A stretch of DNA of 64,000 nt from Temnothorax longispinosus (GCF_030848805.1 NC_092362.1:21056084-21120083), one strand, 5' to 3'; positions 50,236-64,000 are shown, counted from the first letter of the stretch. A program made the numbers and translations. The notes: a model not told the origin generated them from the sequence alone.

Positions 50236-50261
50236 GGGGGGCCCCGCAGAGGGGCCCCTCT
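50236..50261. repeat. GGGGCCCC palindrome pair
   Basis: GGGGGGCCCC (50236-50245) is followed by a 14-bp perfect palindrome AGAGGGGCCCCTCT (50248-50261). Very GC-rich and self-complementary; function unknown. Confidence 0.6.
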
Positions 50262-53200
50262 AAGAGACAGCCATCCGTCATCGTGCCGCCGCCTTCGTTC
50301 GAAACTTCACGAGAGAGAAAAAAAGGTATCGGGAAGATCAAGTGGAATGCTCGGTTCAAATGTAAGTCCGTTAATGCTCTTCTCGATGTTAAAAGATAGC
50401 GTGACATAAACGATGAAAAATATAAATCAAAACTTGATCGTCTAAAATTCAATAAAAATTTTAATAAATAGTTGGAAACTTCGATTTCCTTATAAAGTGA
50501 CTTATAGACACGGTGCAAGCACAAAAATTGTTTAACGAACGCATAGTTTCAAACCTCGAGTGCATCGAAGTCGCTAGGTCGCGACCGCGACGAGCACGAT
50601 TGACTCGTTCCCGTCGTTATTCCTGAAGCGTCCGCGCCGTAAATTAATAATTATGAACATAAACGTCGCCGGGGAAGATAAGTTCCGCCGCGATAATATA
50701 TTTCACCATCAGCTGTCGCGAACGACAACCTCGGAGTTACGCATCGCTTAATTGCGCAGTATTTTCGCGCGTTTGCGCGACAAGCTGACGTCGAAGCTCC
50801 GACATAATAGAGACGGATTTGCATATCGCGATTAACGTTGCTTTCACCGCCAGCCTCGGGGGTCTCGGCAACCTAAGGTTTCCCAAATCTGTTTCTGAAA
50901 TTCTCGCGATCAATTAGGAATTCCAGAAAAGTACGGCAACAACCGTTACACTCTATTCCACTCGGCAATCCGAGGGAATCCCGACGCTGCTAACAGCGCG
51001 GTGGAATGTACACGATCGACATATCTATTACCATACGTAAGGTATTTGCAACGCAAAGCAACATGCCCTGTACGAACTTCTCGCGCAACGCCGCGGCCGA
51101 CTCGCTCTGAAATAGATAGCGGATACAGAAGACGGCGCTTGGAATCGATTATGCTCACACTCGCGATGCCTGCCCGGCATTCTCCTCCAGTACTCCAGAG
51201 ATCTCTCCCACAAGCAGACCGAAAAGAAGCGCACCGGATAGGGAGGAGGAGGAGATGTAACGTAACATCGCGCAAAGATCGACTTCCTTCACCTCGATCG
51301 TTCCGATAAAAGAAACGGCGAAATCGATTCTGCGCTCGGTTTACTTTAATGGTGCTCGCATTGGCAAGTACGATTTCTCTAACTAGTACCACGCACAGGT
51401 CGTGGCAAAACTAACCTTCCACCGCAGCTTCATCCGGAGGGTATCCTACCGCAATTTGCATAGTCCCTCTTACGGAGCCCCGAGAACGTATTAACGGTAA
51501 TAGCACGGAAATCTTCGGTGCGGACCGCTCGAAACATTTGGTATGTGTGTACATACGCCAGCTTACAGTTCTGTACTGATCAAATCACAATTATTAAGAA
51601 TTTCTCGTTCGCAATTGCAAATTATTTGCTGGTATATATTGTTTATATTTATCTTATCGCGACTGCAATTCGCGATTTACTGGCAGAGGTCTAAATTATG
51701 CGTTAATCAATTATTTATTATTTTAATAAATTATATCGAAAAATGGGAACAAGTTTAATGCAAAAGAGCATCGTACATCATAAGCAAATGTAAATATAAC
51801 ATATAATTGATCTAAACCTGAAACAAAATCTGAACTTACGTATCCACGTCGTATGAAAGCCACCTGACTGGAACTTGCGCGCGAAACCACGTACGGCGCG
51901 TGGGATAGATTATTCCTAGTTCGATGACGTGAATGCGACGAGGATCCAGGAAATCCAATCGTCATGCGGCTCCTCCTCGGCGAAGTTAACCCCGTGTCAG
52001 ATCCGTGGCGCAGCGCGGCGCCTCGCGCATGAGTGGCCCGCGATCTTGAAGAGTAGGCGAACGGCGCGTTCGAGAGGCTCCGCGCGTTATCTGAAATATT
52101 GCGGCCATATCTTGCTTAGAGCCGCGGCACGGCGGTACGTATAGCATCGCGAGTGACCCTTATCGGGCATGAGCGCGACCTTTCGGGCCGGCCGGCGTTG
52201 CGCTGAAAGAACCGGCGTAATAACTCGCGGCGATAATCGTTGTCGGTGGGAACAAGGGGGTAGGGAGGGACGGCCGCGCGAAAGAGCGCGCCGATACAAT
52301 AAATAAGACTTCAACGCGGCAGCGCGAGGGGATACGTGGGGCTTTAACGCTGACCGGAGGACGTCCTGGGTGGTAATAGGCCAGACTTTATGTGTGTGGG
52401 TTGCATGACGCGTACCGTTACTATTCCTCGCCTCCGTCTTCTCCGCTCCGCTCTGCCCGAAGATCCCTTTCGGATATTATCTCCGTCCGGAGGACCTAGA
52501 TAGCGAAGTGACGAGCTTGAACTTCGTTCTAGGTTTTGTTACGCCGCAAGGTGACAGGTTGCGCTTTGTTTTCGTCATTCCGTTGCGTTGATAGTTTTAC
52601 GGTACTCGCGCTTCGTGATATCTCAATAATTAGTGTTCTTCACAAAAATTGAGATATTTTATAAACCGAGAGGAGAAACGAAATCTTACAACAGATTGAG
52701 ATTTCTACAGGTTAAATAGCAAACTGTAATTCTTGATTGGACATTTCATATGACACTGATCTGGAAAGCACGAGTAACAAACGATAGCATCGGTGTGATT
52801 CAGTAGTGAAATATTCGAGTAAGGCGTCATCAACCTGGCGGGTCCGTGACACGCTCGGCGCGAAGGGGCCGCGTGCAAGCGTCTCGTCGTATTATGCAAA
52901 ACGGTGTAGGACTGCCGGCTGCAGCGCCTACATGCGCTGATCGTTCGATATATCGGACCGGGGGACCACCACGAGAGGCTGATCGAGAGCGCAACGCGGA
53001 CATACCAGCATCGATGTCTCTCAGCCGCTCCGCGCTCCGTAAAACGATCGGCGTCGTTTTATCCTAATGTAGGATCGAGAAGACTTAATGATCCAACCTT
53101 GATCTTGGCTCGCATTCGCTGCAACTGTGTAGATCACACTCAACGATCTCCTTCGATATCGTAGTATCAGTTTTTAGGTAGCAGCCATTTAATATTAACA

Positions 53201-53833
53201 TTCATTTTATACACTTCATGCATTATCGTGTACACACATTTGCATGTTTCCACTGCAACTCAACTCTTTCAAGTCTATTGGCAAATTTGTTTCTTCGAGA
53301 TGCAATTTATAAAGGTGAATGATTGAAAGGATCATGAGTCGGTTGATCTTAACAACGTCGCGTCATATTCGGGACAGGTAATTAAAGAGCACACGAAAGG
53401 TGTCAAACGGTGTGATACATAGGCTGTTGCGTCATTATCGTTCAATCCCATAATGCCTATCAGTGCGTACGATCGATAGATTCTTCGCTCGATTCTCGAT
53501 CCTCGGCCGTCCGTTCCGCGATCTGTCGAACGCCCCCCGATTGCACCACCAAAGCAAAGGCGAAAGCAGACATCGCCACCTTCCTTTCATTTGCTGTTGA
53601 ACATGATCTAAAGATATGTTCGATATATCAGATAATTATCTGTCTGTCCATCTCTGCACCAATCGGCCGACGTAGCGAACCACACGACAGGTGAAACAAA
53701 AATAAAAAAAACTGTGAAGACGCTGCTCGGCGAATATTGAGAAATACCCTGTGTATTTGTTTAATTTTAGCTCCTCTTTTTCATGTCAGTAAGCTTGAAT
53801 TCGAGGTATTTAGAAATCTTAAATGTTGAAAAT

Positions 53834-53892
53834 ATTTTTATTAAGAAATTAAATTGTAAAAAATTATTTTTATTAAAAAATTAAATTGTAAA
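53834..53892. repeat. 27-bp tandem-like duplication, 32-bp period
   Basis: ATTTTTATTAAGAAATTAAA with a further 7 bases (53834-53860) recurs at 53866-53892 with one difference (G to A). Local duplication in AT-rich DNA. Confidence 0.8.
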
Positions 53893-56097
53893 GGTTTATA
53901 CCATGTTCTTGAGAAATCTCTAGGAAGAATCAAGGAAGCTTCGTAGATCGTTCTGAAGTGAAATAGCTATGACATTTTGCAAATGATGTCCTCGCGAAGA
54001 AAGAAATAAAATTGTATTCGGCTCGGCCGACAATGTCATATATAATATGTCTCGCGTGGGTGCATCGAATGTGCCGATCGTCGAAGACGTACACGATATG
54101 GGACGAGTCGAATCTAAGCCGTCACTCATCTCACGATATTAACTTCCTTGATTTCGCATGTGCACGAATCTGATACAGTCAGAGTTGAAATGTCGAATTC
54201 TCTATCTGTGTGAAATTATCTCTCTGTTTTAGGACAGTTGTGATTTGCCTAGATTAAAATTATTATGCAAACAATGTATTCTTAAATGTATCCTGTTGCT
54301 TTAATTCATAATGCACACGAACCTTTAATCTGCGATAATTATTTGTGATTCATTTATTTAGAATTGTGTTTGTCTTTTTTAAATTAAGCGGAAAAAATAG
54401 CGGAATAAATTTTCCTGCAAAAAGCGCTGGGAAAGATACGGTATTTTCTACGCGGCAGTCTAGGCGCAGCACGGCACCCAAGTGCATCCTTTCATGCACT
54501 CGGCTATAACGTCGTATCTATTAACCCGAGATAAATTCCGCCTCATGTCGTCCCCCCCCCGTGCAGTGCGCGGAAGTGGCGTTCATACGCAACCCGCGCG
54601 AATATATATCTCCGGCGAACGGGAAAACGTAGAGAACGATTCGCTATCCATCCCGAGTGCTCCGGTAGCACGCGGCAGTTCCGTAACTCCCACAATACCG
54701 TATAAGCGATAGCCCCCATCTCGGGGCTTCCGCGACGCGCCCGCGTTGGTCCCGTGTAAGAGGATAAATTTTCTAAGTGAGCGGCGTGCTGCATCACCAT
54801 ATAGGAGAATAATGTGACATTTTTTCCCATGCCCGCGCGCCGCCCGCCTAAGGAGGAAGAACGTAACTGCTCCCGTCGTACAGATATTCCGTACATGGGT
54901 TCCCGTACCCGCGCTCTGTTTAGACCCGCTCTCGCGTATAGCAGGCACGGTGTGCGCCTCCCGTTGGCACTCTGTGTGCGCGGAGAATGCGCATGGCTCG
55001 TAACTTATCTAATGTTACGTTTACACCAGGCTACTTCCCCCTACCTATCGCGCCGCACTCTGGATTTGTCGATGTGATAATAGAGCGTCGGGCTGTAACG
55101 GTGAGGAGAGTGATGTGATTACCGCGCCGTAAACTCATGATAGCGTGGGTAATGTGCAAAGTAATTTAGCGCGATTTTTCTAATGTACATATGCATATAC
55201 TCGGATCCAATTCAATCAAGGTTTCCGCGATATATCCATGTACATACAATCGTTATCGATAATAATTTTCGATTATTCTAGTAGTGCAACCAGTATGCGA
55301 TTAAAATGGATGCAGCATTTAACAAATACATCCTATTAGCGCGGTAACGTACTTTTATTTCGGGAATATTCATTAAATTATAAGTTACACGCGAATAAAA
55401 TCTCGTATTTCTTCGGTTCGTTTCACCTTCGCGAGCAAAAAGCTCGCAGTGGGCGTTGGGCCGCGCCATTAACTGCAATTTTGCTGATGCAGCCCTTCTT
55501 CCGGATCGTTAGCGGGCCCACTTTGGCTGACTTATGTAAACTCCGTGGATGATGCAGAAGTGATTTAACGAGGGGTCCGAGGCTGAAGCTGAAAGGACAA
55601 GAATACAAATTTATAATCGCAAGGAATCAGCAAAAATCTCAACGCTCATTATTAGAATGCGGAAAAAAATAATAGTAATCCTCCGCGAATTTAATGTCTT
55701 CATGTTTGTGAAACTTTCTTTTAGAAAAATAACGACCTGTATTATTTTACGTTGAAAATTTATAATAAAAGTTTATATTTTTCGGTGAAAAGTATTCTTT
55801 TGTATAAAAATTAATATTTCCAAAATTATGTATCCCTTTACAAAATTCTTTCCCTTCTTTCATAATCGCGTAATAAAAACTTATGTACGCTCGAGAAAGT
55901 AATTAAAGATTAATTTCGACAAGTGATCATATTGATTGTTCTCTACAATAAGTTCAATACAAGTAACACTATTAGCCCACAAATGGTGGTACACGGCGGA
56001 TCATTAATCACTCTCGACGCAGAGGAGAGGACCCAGTGATAACCCCGGCAGTGACGCGGCCGTACTCTTAACGGCAGAAACGAAAGCGAAGCTGTGA

Positions 56098-56433
56098 TGT
56101 CGGTACGTGCCGATCGTGAGGAAGATATAAAGAAGTCGGTCGAAAGCGGCGACGTTAGAGGAAGGGGGAAGTCGAGTGCGCCGCGCGTACTCGCACACAT
56201 ACGCGCAGCCTGTGAGTTAATATCCGGAGGAGGAGGAGGAGGAGGAGGAGGAGGAGATTGATGAGGTGGTTGTGGTACCGAGCGTGAGGAAGGTCAAGAA
56301 GAAGACTCGCACTTGTTCCTCTCGCTACGCTCCTCTCTCGGTTCGGCAACATTGTGAGAATACGAACGAAGGACGGCGGCGAATGATCGATCTGGAACAA
56401 GTGTCTTGCTCCTTTTACGGGGATGATACACAG
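56098..56433 (+). other. possible exon region around a (GGA)10 repeat
   Basis: An ATG at 56098-56100 opens MSVRADREEDIKKSVESGDV and runs 54 codons through the GGA repeat as poly-Gly to TGA near 56263. The neighbouring frame reads the same repeat as ten Glu codons and stays open downstream through EIDEVVVVPSVRKVKKK and NEGRRRMIDLEQVSCSF. That frame reaches ACACAG|GTAATA, a plausible donor, at 56433-56434. A second donor-like GTGAGT starts at 56212. Both segments have protein-like charged composition, but they are in different frames and no acceptor before the second is convincing. It may be an exon, a 5' UTR with splicing, or chance. No family is recognised. Confidence 0.2.
56227..56256. repeat. 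(GAG)10 trinucleotide repeat
   Basis: Ten perfect GAG/GGA units. Depending on frame it reads as poly-Glu or poly-Gly. Confidence 0.95.
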
Positions 56434-56439
56434 GTAATA

Positions 56440-59400
56440 AATAAGGCGATATATTTATATCACGGTGTTACATTGTCGGCCGGTTTTCTTTTTTCCTCGG
56501 CCGGACGCGGCCGATTATGATAGGGTTAACGAGGAAATTGATGAGACCACTTCGTGGAAGGACCGCGTCCGCACTTGTTCCTCGTGATCCCTTGATCCTG
56601 TGAGACCTGAAAGCCCGTGTGATCGAAGAATGAAAGACATAGGGGGAAATGATTGATCCGTGTGCAACGCTCTTTAATATCTAGCAAAAAGAAAGCTCCG
56701 ATCGTATAAGATTGGTTGAGATTGGCAATTGCAATTTTTATTTATATCCAATACTTATAAATTAATGATTCTTATGTAATCTCGAGTAATTATCGTAAAA
56801 TTTCGAAAGGATTGCTGTGTATTTTCACACAGAAAATATATATGTTTCATATACTGATTGCTTAGGCATTATTCGCGGGATTCATCATCCACGTCACAGA
56901 TTATCCGTCAACGAAACGTGCAAAAGGGCTCGGTCTACCGTCCCAGTCTGCTTTCAGCGTAGTCAATCCGGGATTTTGCCGCGGACTGTATCCCTAACGA
57001 TATGCGATTGTCGCCCCATTAGATGCACCTCTCACGGCCCGGTATATGGATATCTTCGCTCCTTTCCACGTATAGCGGCGGCGGCCGGCGGGGCCCCATA
57101 GCGCTGTTTATCTCTCGACTATGGCAGCGCGAGCGTTCATATAACGAGACGAACCGACCCCGCTCGCCTCGTGAACAATGGTCGCGGTCTGCGGTCCGAT
57201 CATAACCGCGAGAGGAGAAGGAGGAAACAAGAAGACGAGCAAGAAGAAGCGGCTGAGGCGCCGCCGCTGCCGCCTACTACCTTCAGTCCCCTTTCGTTGC
57301 TATCGCCTCGGCTGCTCTAGCCTGCCAGGCACCACCGAAAGATCGGCCTTGATTTATGCAACTGGGCCAGACGGTGCATCGGCCAGACTTAACCGTGGCG
57401 TGCACGTTGTGTCTCGTAGATATTATTATAGGTCGACCTGACGGGGGCAATACTGGGTGTTGGCTGCTCGGACGTCATACCGGAAGAGCTGTGCCATTAA
57501 TTGGTAGAAAGCACGGTGACCTGTTGAAAGTGCAGGCATGCTGCACGATCGTTAGAGATGTATTTGCGCTCGGTTCGCGTATAATTTAACCGCCCTTAGC
57601 TATATGAGGATTTCTCGAGTTATGTCTTGAACGTATCTCGATTTAAGTTCGTTCCTGGTATCTTGACTGGATCGACTCGTAAATTCTTGTATATATCTAT
57701 CTGATATTAGTTATCTTTTTGTTTGTCTACTAGCTTTTAATATATACTCCAATATGTGTACACGTGAATGTGTTTTTTCATCTTTTTATCACATCTTCTT
57801 CGCGATAACAACGAATGAGTAAGTGACTGACAATTAGTTAAGCAGGTTGGCCGAGCAGATTGGCGAGTGCTCGCAGGTACTTTTACAAATGAGATATGTG
57901 CGTTCGGTAGCAACTCCCCGCGAGTCTACGATGCTTATCTCCGTCGCGAATTCCGCGCATACCGGACGCTCTCCCGAGCAGCCCGATGCTACCGATGCTG
58001 GATGAAGTTCTCAGCATTAAGTGCGCCATGCTAATTATCTGAGGTGCGAGGTAATTCGACTCGTCGCTACTCACCGATGTGTAATAATCCCGAACGTGCG
58101 AGGTATGCGCGATAGCGGCGACTACCGGCTCTATTACGCGACCACGTACGTAGTTACGTCAGGGATTGCCTCGTTGCCGGTCCGCTGATGCTTCGATCCG
58201 TCCAGCAATTACCGGACTAGAGCGAAAGGCGTGAGAACTTGTGCTCGCATGAACTCGCGCGCGAACCTGCCGCGTGCGCGAATATCATGAATATCGTGAA
58301 AATCGTCTCGCATCGCGAGATGCGAAAAAAGGCGGAAAAAAAATAAAGCTTCCACTGAAGGCAATCGGCATCGAGGCGGCCAGGCATTCGACTATGACAT
58401 CGAATCGTTAAGGGATCTCTCATGGCCTCGCGAGCCATTGCTCGCCAATGCTCGCTTGCGCCGATGATTTACCGTGCTGTCGTGTCCACCTATAAAACGG
58501 TCATAATGTTTTATCATCTCGAACGAAGCATGGAAACGACCGGCGGTCCGCGACTGCCGTCGCGCTGCGTCGCGCCGCGCGCATAACGAATAGTGAAATC
58601 TTACTTTCTTGTCGCGACGAGCGATGCGCGTCTATTGACTGCATGGATCAAGAACCAGACAAGTGCAATAGCAAAAGATGTACCTATATCTAAGCGTGAG
58701 TTTTTAATCTTCTCGATAGATTCAGATCGACGTGGATTATCATGAATGTGACGTCGTCGCACCCTCGACAAGGTAGTTAAAGGCTTAACGATAAGCGGCT
58801 CTTATTTCTTCAAATTTAAATTCCATGAATACGGCCGACGACTTGTCTGATGATCTGCATCATTGGAGCACAGTTGTTCAGCACGGGCGGCAGGTAGTAG
58901 CAACGAATGACTATCGATACATCAACACGATCCAGTACGATCCGGCGCGCAAGGTCGATGCTTCCAATGCCTGCATACAATCCAGCCTCGATCTATCGTG
59001 ACTGCTCTCGGCACGTTCTGCTCCGTCGAAAATTTCGTTCCGCCTGTCTCTCCTAATGCTAACATTTATTCTCCGACTATCGGGAATACGTGTCGTATCT
59101 CGAGCCTCCTCTCGTTTTACGCGGATTATCTAATGTATATCCTGCGACGTGTCTGCTACTGTCGATTATCCTAATCAACGACTTCTTAATACCACATATT
59201 TTTTGCTACCACTTTTTTACCTTTGTTAATTAGTGATTGATATATTTTAAAATATTTAATATTACAACGATTTTAAAATTGGCGTTTCTATTTATAGTTT
59301 GTTTGATATCGAAGACGAACGAAATCGGCAAATTCCATCGGTGTACATCATCGCGATGCGATTCGACGCGACCTTCGGCGTCCCGAAAATTCCGTTTCAC

Positions 59401-62400
59401 TTGTCTCCGATACCAGACGCATTTATATTTGCTGGTCCGCAGCACGTACAAGAGCGTGCCACGCGGTGTGCACCGGCCGAGCGAGCTGCAACAACTTTCG
59501 CCCTTGGGCGACTCGCGTTGCTCTTATTTAAACAACATACCTAACTCGCTCGCCTCTCTTACTCGCGACTCCCCCGCCTCCCACCATGGTAACCGGGAGT
59601 ACCCAGCATCCTTTTGCAGGGACGTATCGTTTCGACAGTGATTGGAGAACGCGCTTTTATCTAAATTATATTCAACTATGGGCGCAGCCGTGCGAACGTG
59701 TGAAAAAGAAGTATCATTAATATGTACGATATCGTTTATAGTTTACATAACTTGGCAACTTGTAGTCTGCGGTCTACAATCGGATCTAGAAGTCGAGATA
59801 AAATATTTGTGGCTTTGCCGTTCTGCGGTGCAAATTTCTGGGTGATAACTTATTTTAAAAAATGTTACGCAGTTCACGTTAATTATTACACTTACTATTT
59901 GTGTTTAGTTAATAAACAAATACATTATTCATCTCGAACACTAACAGATATTTCTTCCAAAGAACCAAGTGGCGATCCTAGTGGTTAACGGAAGACAAGC
60001 GTGCTCGGGAAATAAGGAATTTCTTCATTTATCTCACGAAACGATGTTCTTCTCATGTACGAGCGACAACGAGACGAGTCCACGCGGACCCTGGGCTCCG
60101 AAGGGGTCCGGGTACGTCGTTGATATCGCGGGTATCTCGCCTGGAAAGAGCCGTACTCGTGGGTCTTAGCCCGGTCCAGCAGGTACCACCGCGGCCGTGG
60201 CACTGATCGCCCGGCGATACCGGCGTAATTTAAAATCATCGGGGCACGAGACAAAACAGGCAGCCGAGGAACAAGTGTGTGCGCGCTCGCGCTTCGGCCG
60301 TGGAATCTTGATTATGCATTCCACGCGGATGACGGGCTGCGGGATCTCTCTCTCTCTCTCTCTCTCACACCCTCTCTATCCGGTCTGCCCCCTTGCCACC
60401 CTGGGCTCGAGTGTCACCCCCGTTGTTCGCGCGGCCGGATAATCGATCGTCAGGTATGTCCTTTAAGCTGTCGTCATGATGCACCGCGCCGACGCGGTCG
60501 ACGACGTTAGCACCTGGAGGCTGGATGCGCCGGCGCGCGGCGGTGGGACGGGCGAAGACGATATTTCCTCGATAAAATATCGCCGGCGAATAGCGAGCCG
60601 CGAGCGGCGCTGCGCGGCCGCGTGTCCGTGGAGTTTGCGTAGCTTTTAGCAATGCTGTTACCGCGGTTGCTTCCCATTTTTCTTCTCGCCTCTTTGTCCG
60701 CCTCTTCTTCTGGGAACTGGTACCGGAGCGATCGCGAGCCGTTCGCTTGATATATCGCGATAGATATTGGCATGCCGGGGAACACAATTGCACGCGCGAA
60801 GGAGCAACGGCGAGGGACGGACGTTGTTCCCCGATTAAGGCCGATTCACGCTTCGCATTAATCATTTGCCTTTCAGACTGATTTAGCAGAGTTGCGCGAT
60901 TGACTGACAAATCGTCTGTTAAGCCTGTGAAATTACGTTCACGCGTATCTACAGAGTCCTTTAAATTAAAACGCTTCACTTTTAGTATAACACATTTGTA
61001 TGTTTTAGCATTAGCATTTTTTAAAATATCATTGCCACGAGGTAATCACTTACACACCGTATCGTATTTTGTATCCCAGCGTTCGCTTTCTGGTGCGTAA
61101 AGATTCATGCTTAACAACCGCCATTTGTTTGTATTTAAGATACAGCTGGATTCGTGAGCAGAATAAAAGAAATTGCACATCGGATTAATGGTCGTCACTA
61201 CCGGTACAAGTTTGTAGTAACTATATACTCTTTTTTTTATTTGTCTTGTGTGCATCAATTATCCTCCGATAATTACTCACTATTACGAATAATCTTCATG
61301 TTTGATTTCGCAATGACACGCTTTACTGAATTATTCTCATTGTATGTTTTTAGCTTTCGCTTTTCATTAAAAAAAAAACCCGTCTCTCGGACGCCGATAG
61401 AGCTACCACTTTATACACGCGTACTATCAACGATTAACAGTTTGAGTGCTATGTCACTGATATTTGGGTGACGCAAAAAAATTTCCGCAAAGACCTCGTC
61501 ATCCATTTGTGAGTGACGGTCTTACTTACCCGATTAAGAATAATTTCACTAAATATTTAAGATATTAAAGAAATTACTATAAATTTTATTTAAAAATTAA
61601 AAAAGCAATAAAATATTAAAATAATATATTATTAAGTTTAGTGCCGAAATATCAGCCAGGCACTCAAAGTGTTAACGACCCTACGCGGCTCGTGGACATC
61701 TCTCACTATTCTAATTACCTGCCAGCATGTGGTCTAGGATTATTCGTATTAGCATGTGCTGATTGCCGGTTGGCGAGGAAGCGTCCTCGAACGAACGATG
61801 TACTGAAAGTCGTTGAAGAGGGAACAGGAATGAGTTGATTTATCGTCTAGGACAGCTAGTGCACGTAGAAGTAAATTGCAGAAATGAGTGGAATGACTCG
61901 GCTAGTACAAAACGATGGTTATTAATCCCATGTGTTTCAAAATGCATTCTGAAGTATTGTTTAAAGTTAATAATAAGATTAATACAATGTTGCAGGGAAT
62001 GAATGCCCCGCTTTCTTTTTTTTTTTGCTTATTGACAGTGTGATATAAAAGACGTCTTGAAGATGATAATAATTTGCGTTAGGAAATTATTTCGAGCCAT
62101 TAAATATTATTTATAGTAAAATTGATAAATAAAATCATACGATAATTTTAATATTCTTGAATCAATAAATTTTTGTTGCCATGTGTATAGGATTTATTCA
62201 ATCTATTATACAATTGATTAAAGAAGTATTAAAGAATGTACAATATTGCAACAATTGCAACAAGCCGAATAGTGCAGATTTGTAAAGGCGCTTTGTAAAA
62301 GAGGAACAGAGAGAAATGCGTGACGCGCAGAGAGCGAGCTACCGCTATACGACGCACCTGCAGCTTCAAACGAGCCTGTGTTCGCGAGCGGGGTCTCGTT

Positions 62401-64000
62401 CGCTTCTTCTCTCTACCTCTCCTACGAAACGAAGCGATTCCGTGTGGAAGATAAAGAGGGGGGCGTAACCGATCCGCGATCTCTCCCTGAATCCGGCAGT
62501 GGTTAGCCGGTGCATTAGTCTCGCGTGTGTCTCGATGCCTAGGATACAGTTCATGCCGGCCGCGTATAATCCAGCGGTTAGCGCGGGCGCAGTGCATAAA
62601 TCGCGGCAACGAACGGCCATGGCAAGCGCGATTCGCGGGAAGAAGCGCATAGCGTTCCCGCGGCGATCAAGCACTGGAATTTTAACCTGCCCGACGTGCC
62701 TCGCGACTAATAAATCTACGCTCGACACTCTCATCGGCGATGTTTTTTCGCTCTCGCTTACGTCGGTTACAACGATTATTACAATTGCAATTCTGCTATA
62801 ATTATACCATGCAAATTCCCATTGTTTGCGAGAAGCTTTTTGATAAAATAAATTTACCTTCTTCTGATCTGTATATTACATCTGTCGCTTATATTTAGGA
62901 TATGTTATCGCCTCGAGTCTATCATTTAGATTTAGTTGCACGCATCGAGAGTACAATGCAAGGATGAACGCGACCCCAACAGGCGCCCCCCGTGTAATCT
63001 ACGTATCTTTAAGCGCTTATGACATCGTAGGTAATCATACAACCAGTCGGTCATAATTGCGGTAATAAACATTACGATTGTACACATAATATCTATCTTT
63101 AGCCCCGGTCACGGCGATACGGTGCAGTATTAGAGTACTCCGCGTATAAATAATGACCACTATTAAACGATCTGGTTGGAACGCCAAAGACTAATGCGTC
63201 TTCGGCATTATGTTCGCACCGCTCGCTCTTTGAGCCGCTAAAAGGGCTCGCGAGCTATTTGTCTGTTATGCGTTACGTGCCTTGAAGGGTCCGCGTGCAC
63301 ATTCGCACAAATTCGGCTGCACGCGAGATATTTTACAGTCTCGTGGGAATACGGACTTTCTATACTCTCGCTTTTATATAATTTAATGAATACATAACGA
63401 TATATTTACAATAATAATATTCTTCGATCAACGTATCGATGATATTTATCCGCCAAAAATTTTAACACTTACTTACGTAAAATTGCAACATTGAATATAT
63501 GATGTAATTTTTATGTTATTTTTTTTATAAATGCGCGAATAAATAATTTCAGGGTGAGTAATTTTAAAAACAAAATGCAGCTTGTTGCTTTTTAACTCAC
63601 GCCATTTTCGATGGTCCTAAACGTTTGGATGAAAGCGCGCATTCCGTCGCGGACTTACGAGGTCCCAGAGGTTGCGTCGCCGCCTCGGGGCCCGTGCTCG
63701 AGAGGTACGCACGATCAAAGGGCCCCATCGCCGAATCGGCGGAACTTGACGATCGGCGCGGGCCCGACGTGCCCCGAGGCGAATAAGAAAATATCGATAT
63801 TTCGCTAAATAATAAACGGCCATTACCCCAACGAATTCTACGCATGCGAATCTTAACGACAGCGCACTTACATTGTAGAGCCCAGCATTAAATTCTTTGC
63901 GCTTTGATAGATATAATGTAATCGCGGTGAATGGGCGCGTGCTCGCTGGTACATACGGGACCGTCATTTTTTCCTTTATTACAGGCGTCATGCCCCGCTT
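56440..64000. other. non-coding stretch to window end, no confident gene
   Basis: CpG-rich islets (56900-57560, 58080-58640, 60050-60800, 62290-62760, 63600-63800) alternate with AT-rich DNA. An 87-codon frame with a good ATG context at 57178 is Arg/Lys-rich and unidentified. A 204-codon minus frame (60365-60979) overlaps a (TC)n tract and other open frames, and is unidentified. No RNA gene or transposon is recognised. Confidence 0.45.
60345..60366. repeat. (TC)n tract
   Basis: About eleven TC units. Confidence 0.9.

Larger units (their letters stand above)
46636..56097. other. non-coding stretch, no gene seen
   Basis: CpG-rich islets (46640-47250, 47720-48080, 48780-49080, 50560-51520, 51850-52620, 52840-53060, 54420-55140) alternate with AT-rich DNA. 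The longest frames (for example 50946-51392 minus, 148 codons) are Arg/Ser-rich and without motifs. A small palindrome and a tandem duplication are listed separately. Confidence 0.5.

Noticed and set aside
53612..53629. AGATATGTTCGATATATC resembles miR-190
   Set aside because: Mismatches within a highly conserved mature sequence and no clear precursor hairpin.
34578..60979. Similar peptide strings (FYRGDLV and FYRGNIV) in two Arg-rich minus frames at about 34.8 and 60.6 kb
   Set aside because: The similarity is short and arises from common CpG/GATAAAA words; the surrounding DNA does not align.
1..64000. Search for tRNA T-arm boxes, rRNA, CRISPR-like spaced repeats and telomeric TTAGG arrays
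   Set aside because: No convincing instance was seen by reading; a covariance-model search would be decisive.

Overview
The window looks like insect nuclear DNA, most likely from an ant or another hymenopteran. It is a patchwork of AT-rich stretches and short CpG-dense, GC-rich islets, with no CpG depletion, many dinucleotide tracts, almost no long open frames, and remnants of piggyBac-type and other DNA transposons. Nothing in it suggests a bacterium, plasmid or virus. The taxon is an inference from composition and element types only.

Layout. Bases 1-38870 are non-coding as far as I can read, presumably intergenic or inside very large introns. They hold simple repeats, a few hairpins, two copies of a short mariner-like MITE (13970-14213 and 18508-18748), and some weak exon candidates (best: 3277-3429). 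Bases 42916-64000 are similar, with a long (TC)n tract, a small palindrome, a tandem duplication and one possible exon region near 56.1-56.4 kb.

The one well-supported gene is in a transposon nest at about 38.87-42.92 kb. In order it holds: (1) a piggyBac-family element on the minus strand with a 529-codon transposase frame, whose first two catalytic aspartates are replaced (Gly259, Asn337) and whose C-terminal cysteine-rich zinc-binding tail is cut off by in-frame stops; (2) a roughly 0.7-kb remnant of another DNA transposon, recognisable from six copies of a GGGG...CGTGACA motif and a short AT-hook protein tail; (3) a 383-bp near-perfect foldback element; (4) the 3' end of a second, more decayed piggyBac copy in the opposite orientation, split by (5) a 251-bp MITE with CCCTA termini. 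Comparing the two piggyBac copies shows which stop in copy 1 is new.

I did not find tRNA, rRNA, CRISPR or known microRNA sequences. No new biological system can be claimed. The most interesting lead is the long open but catalytically degenerate piggyBac frame, which could be a decaying copy or an early domesticated one.
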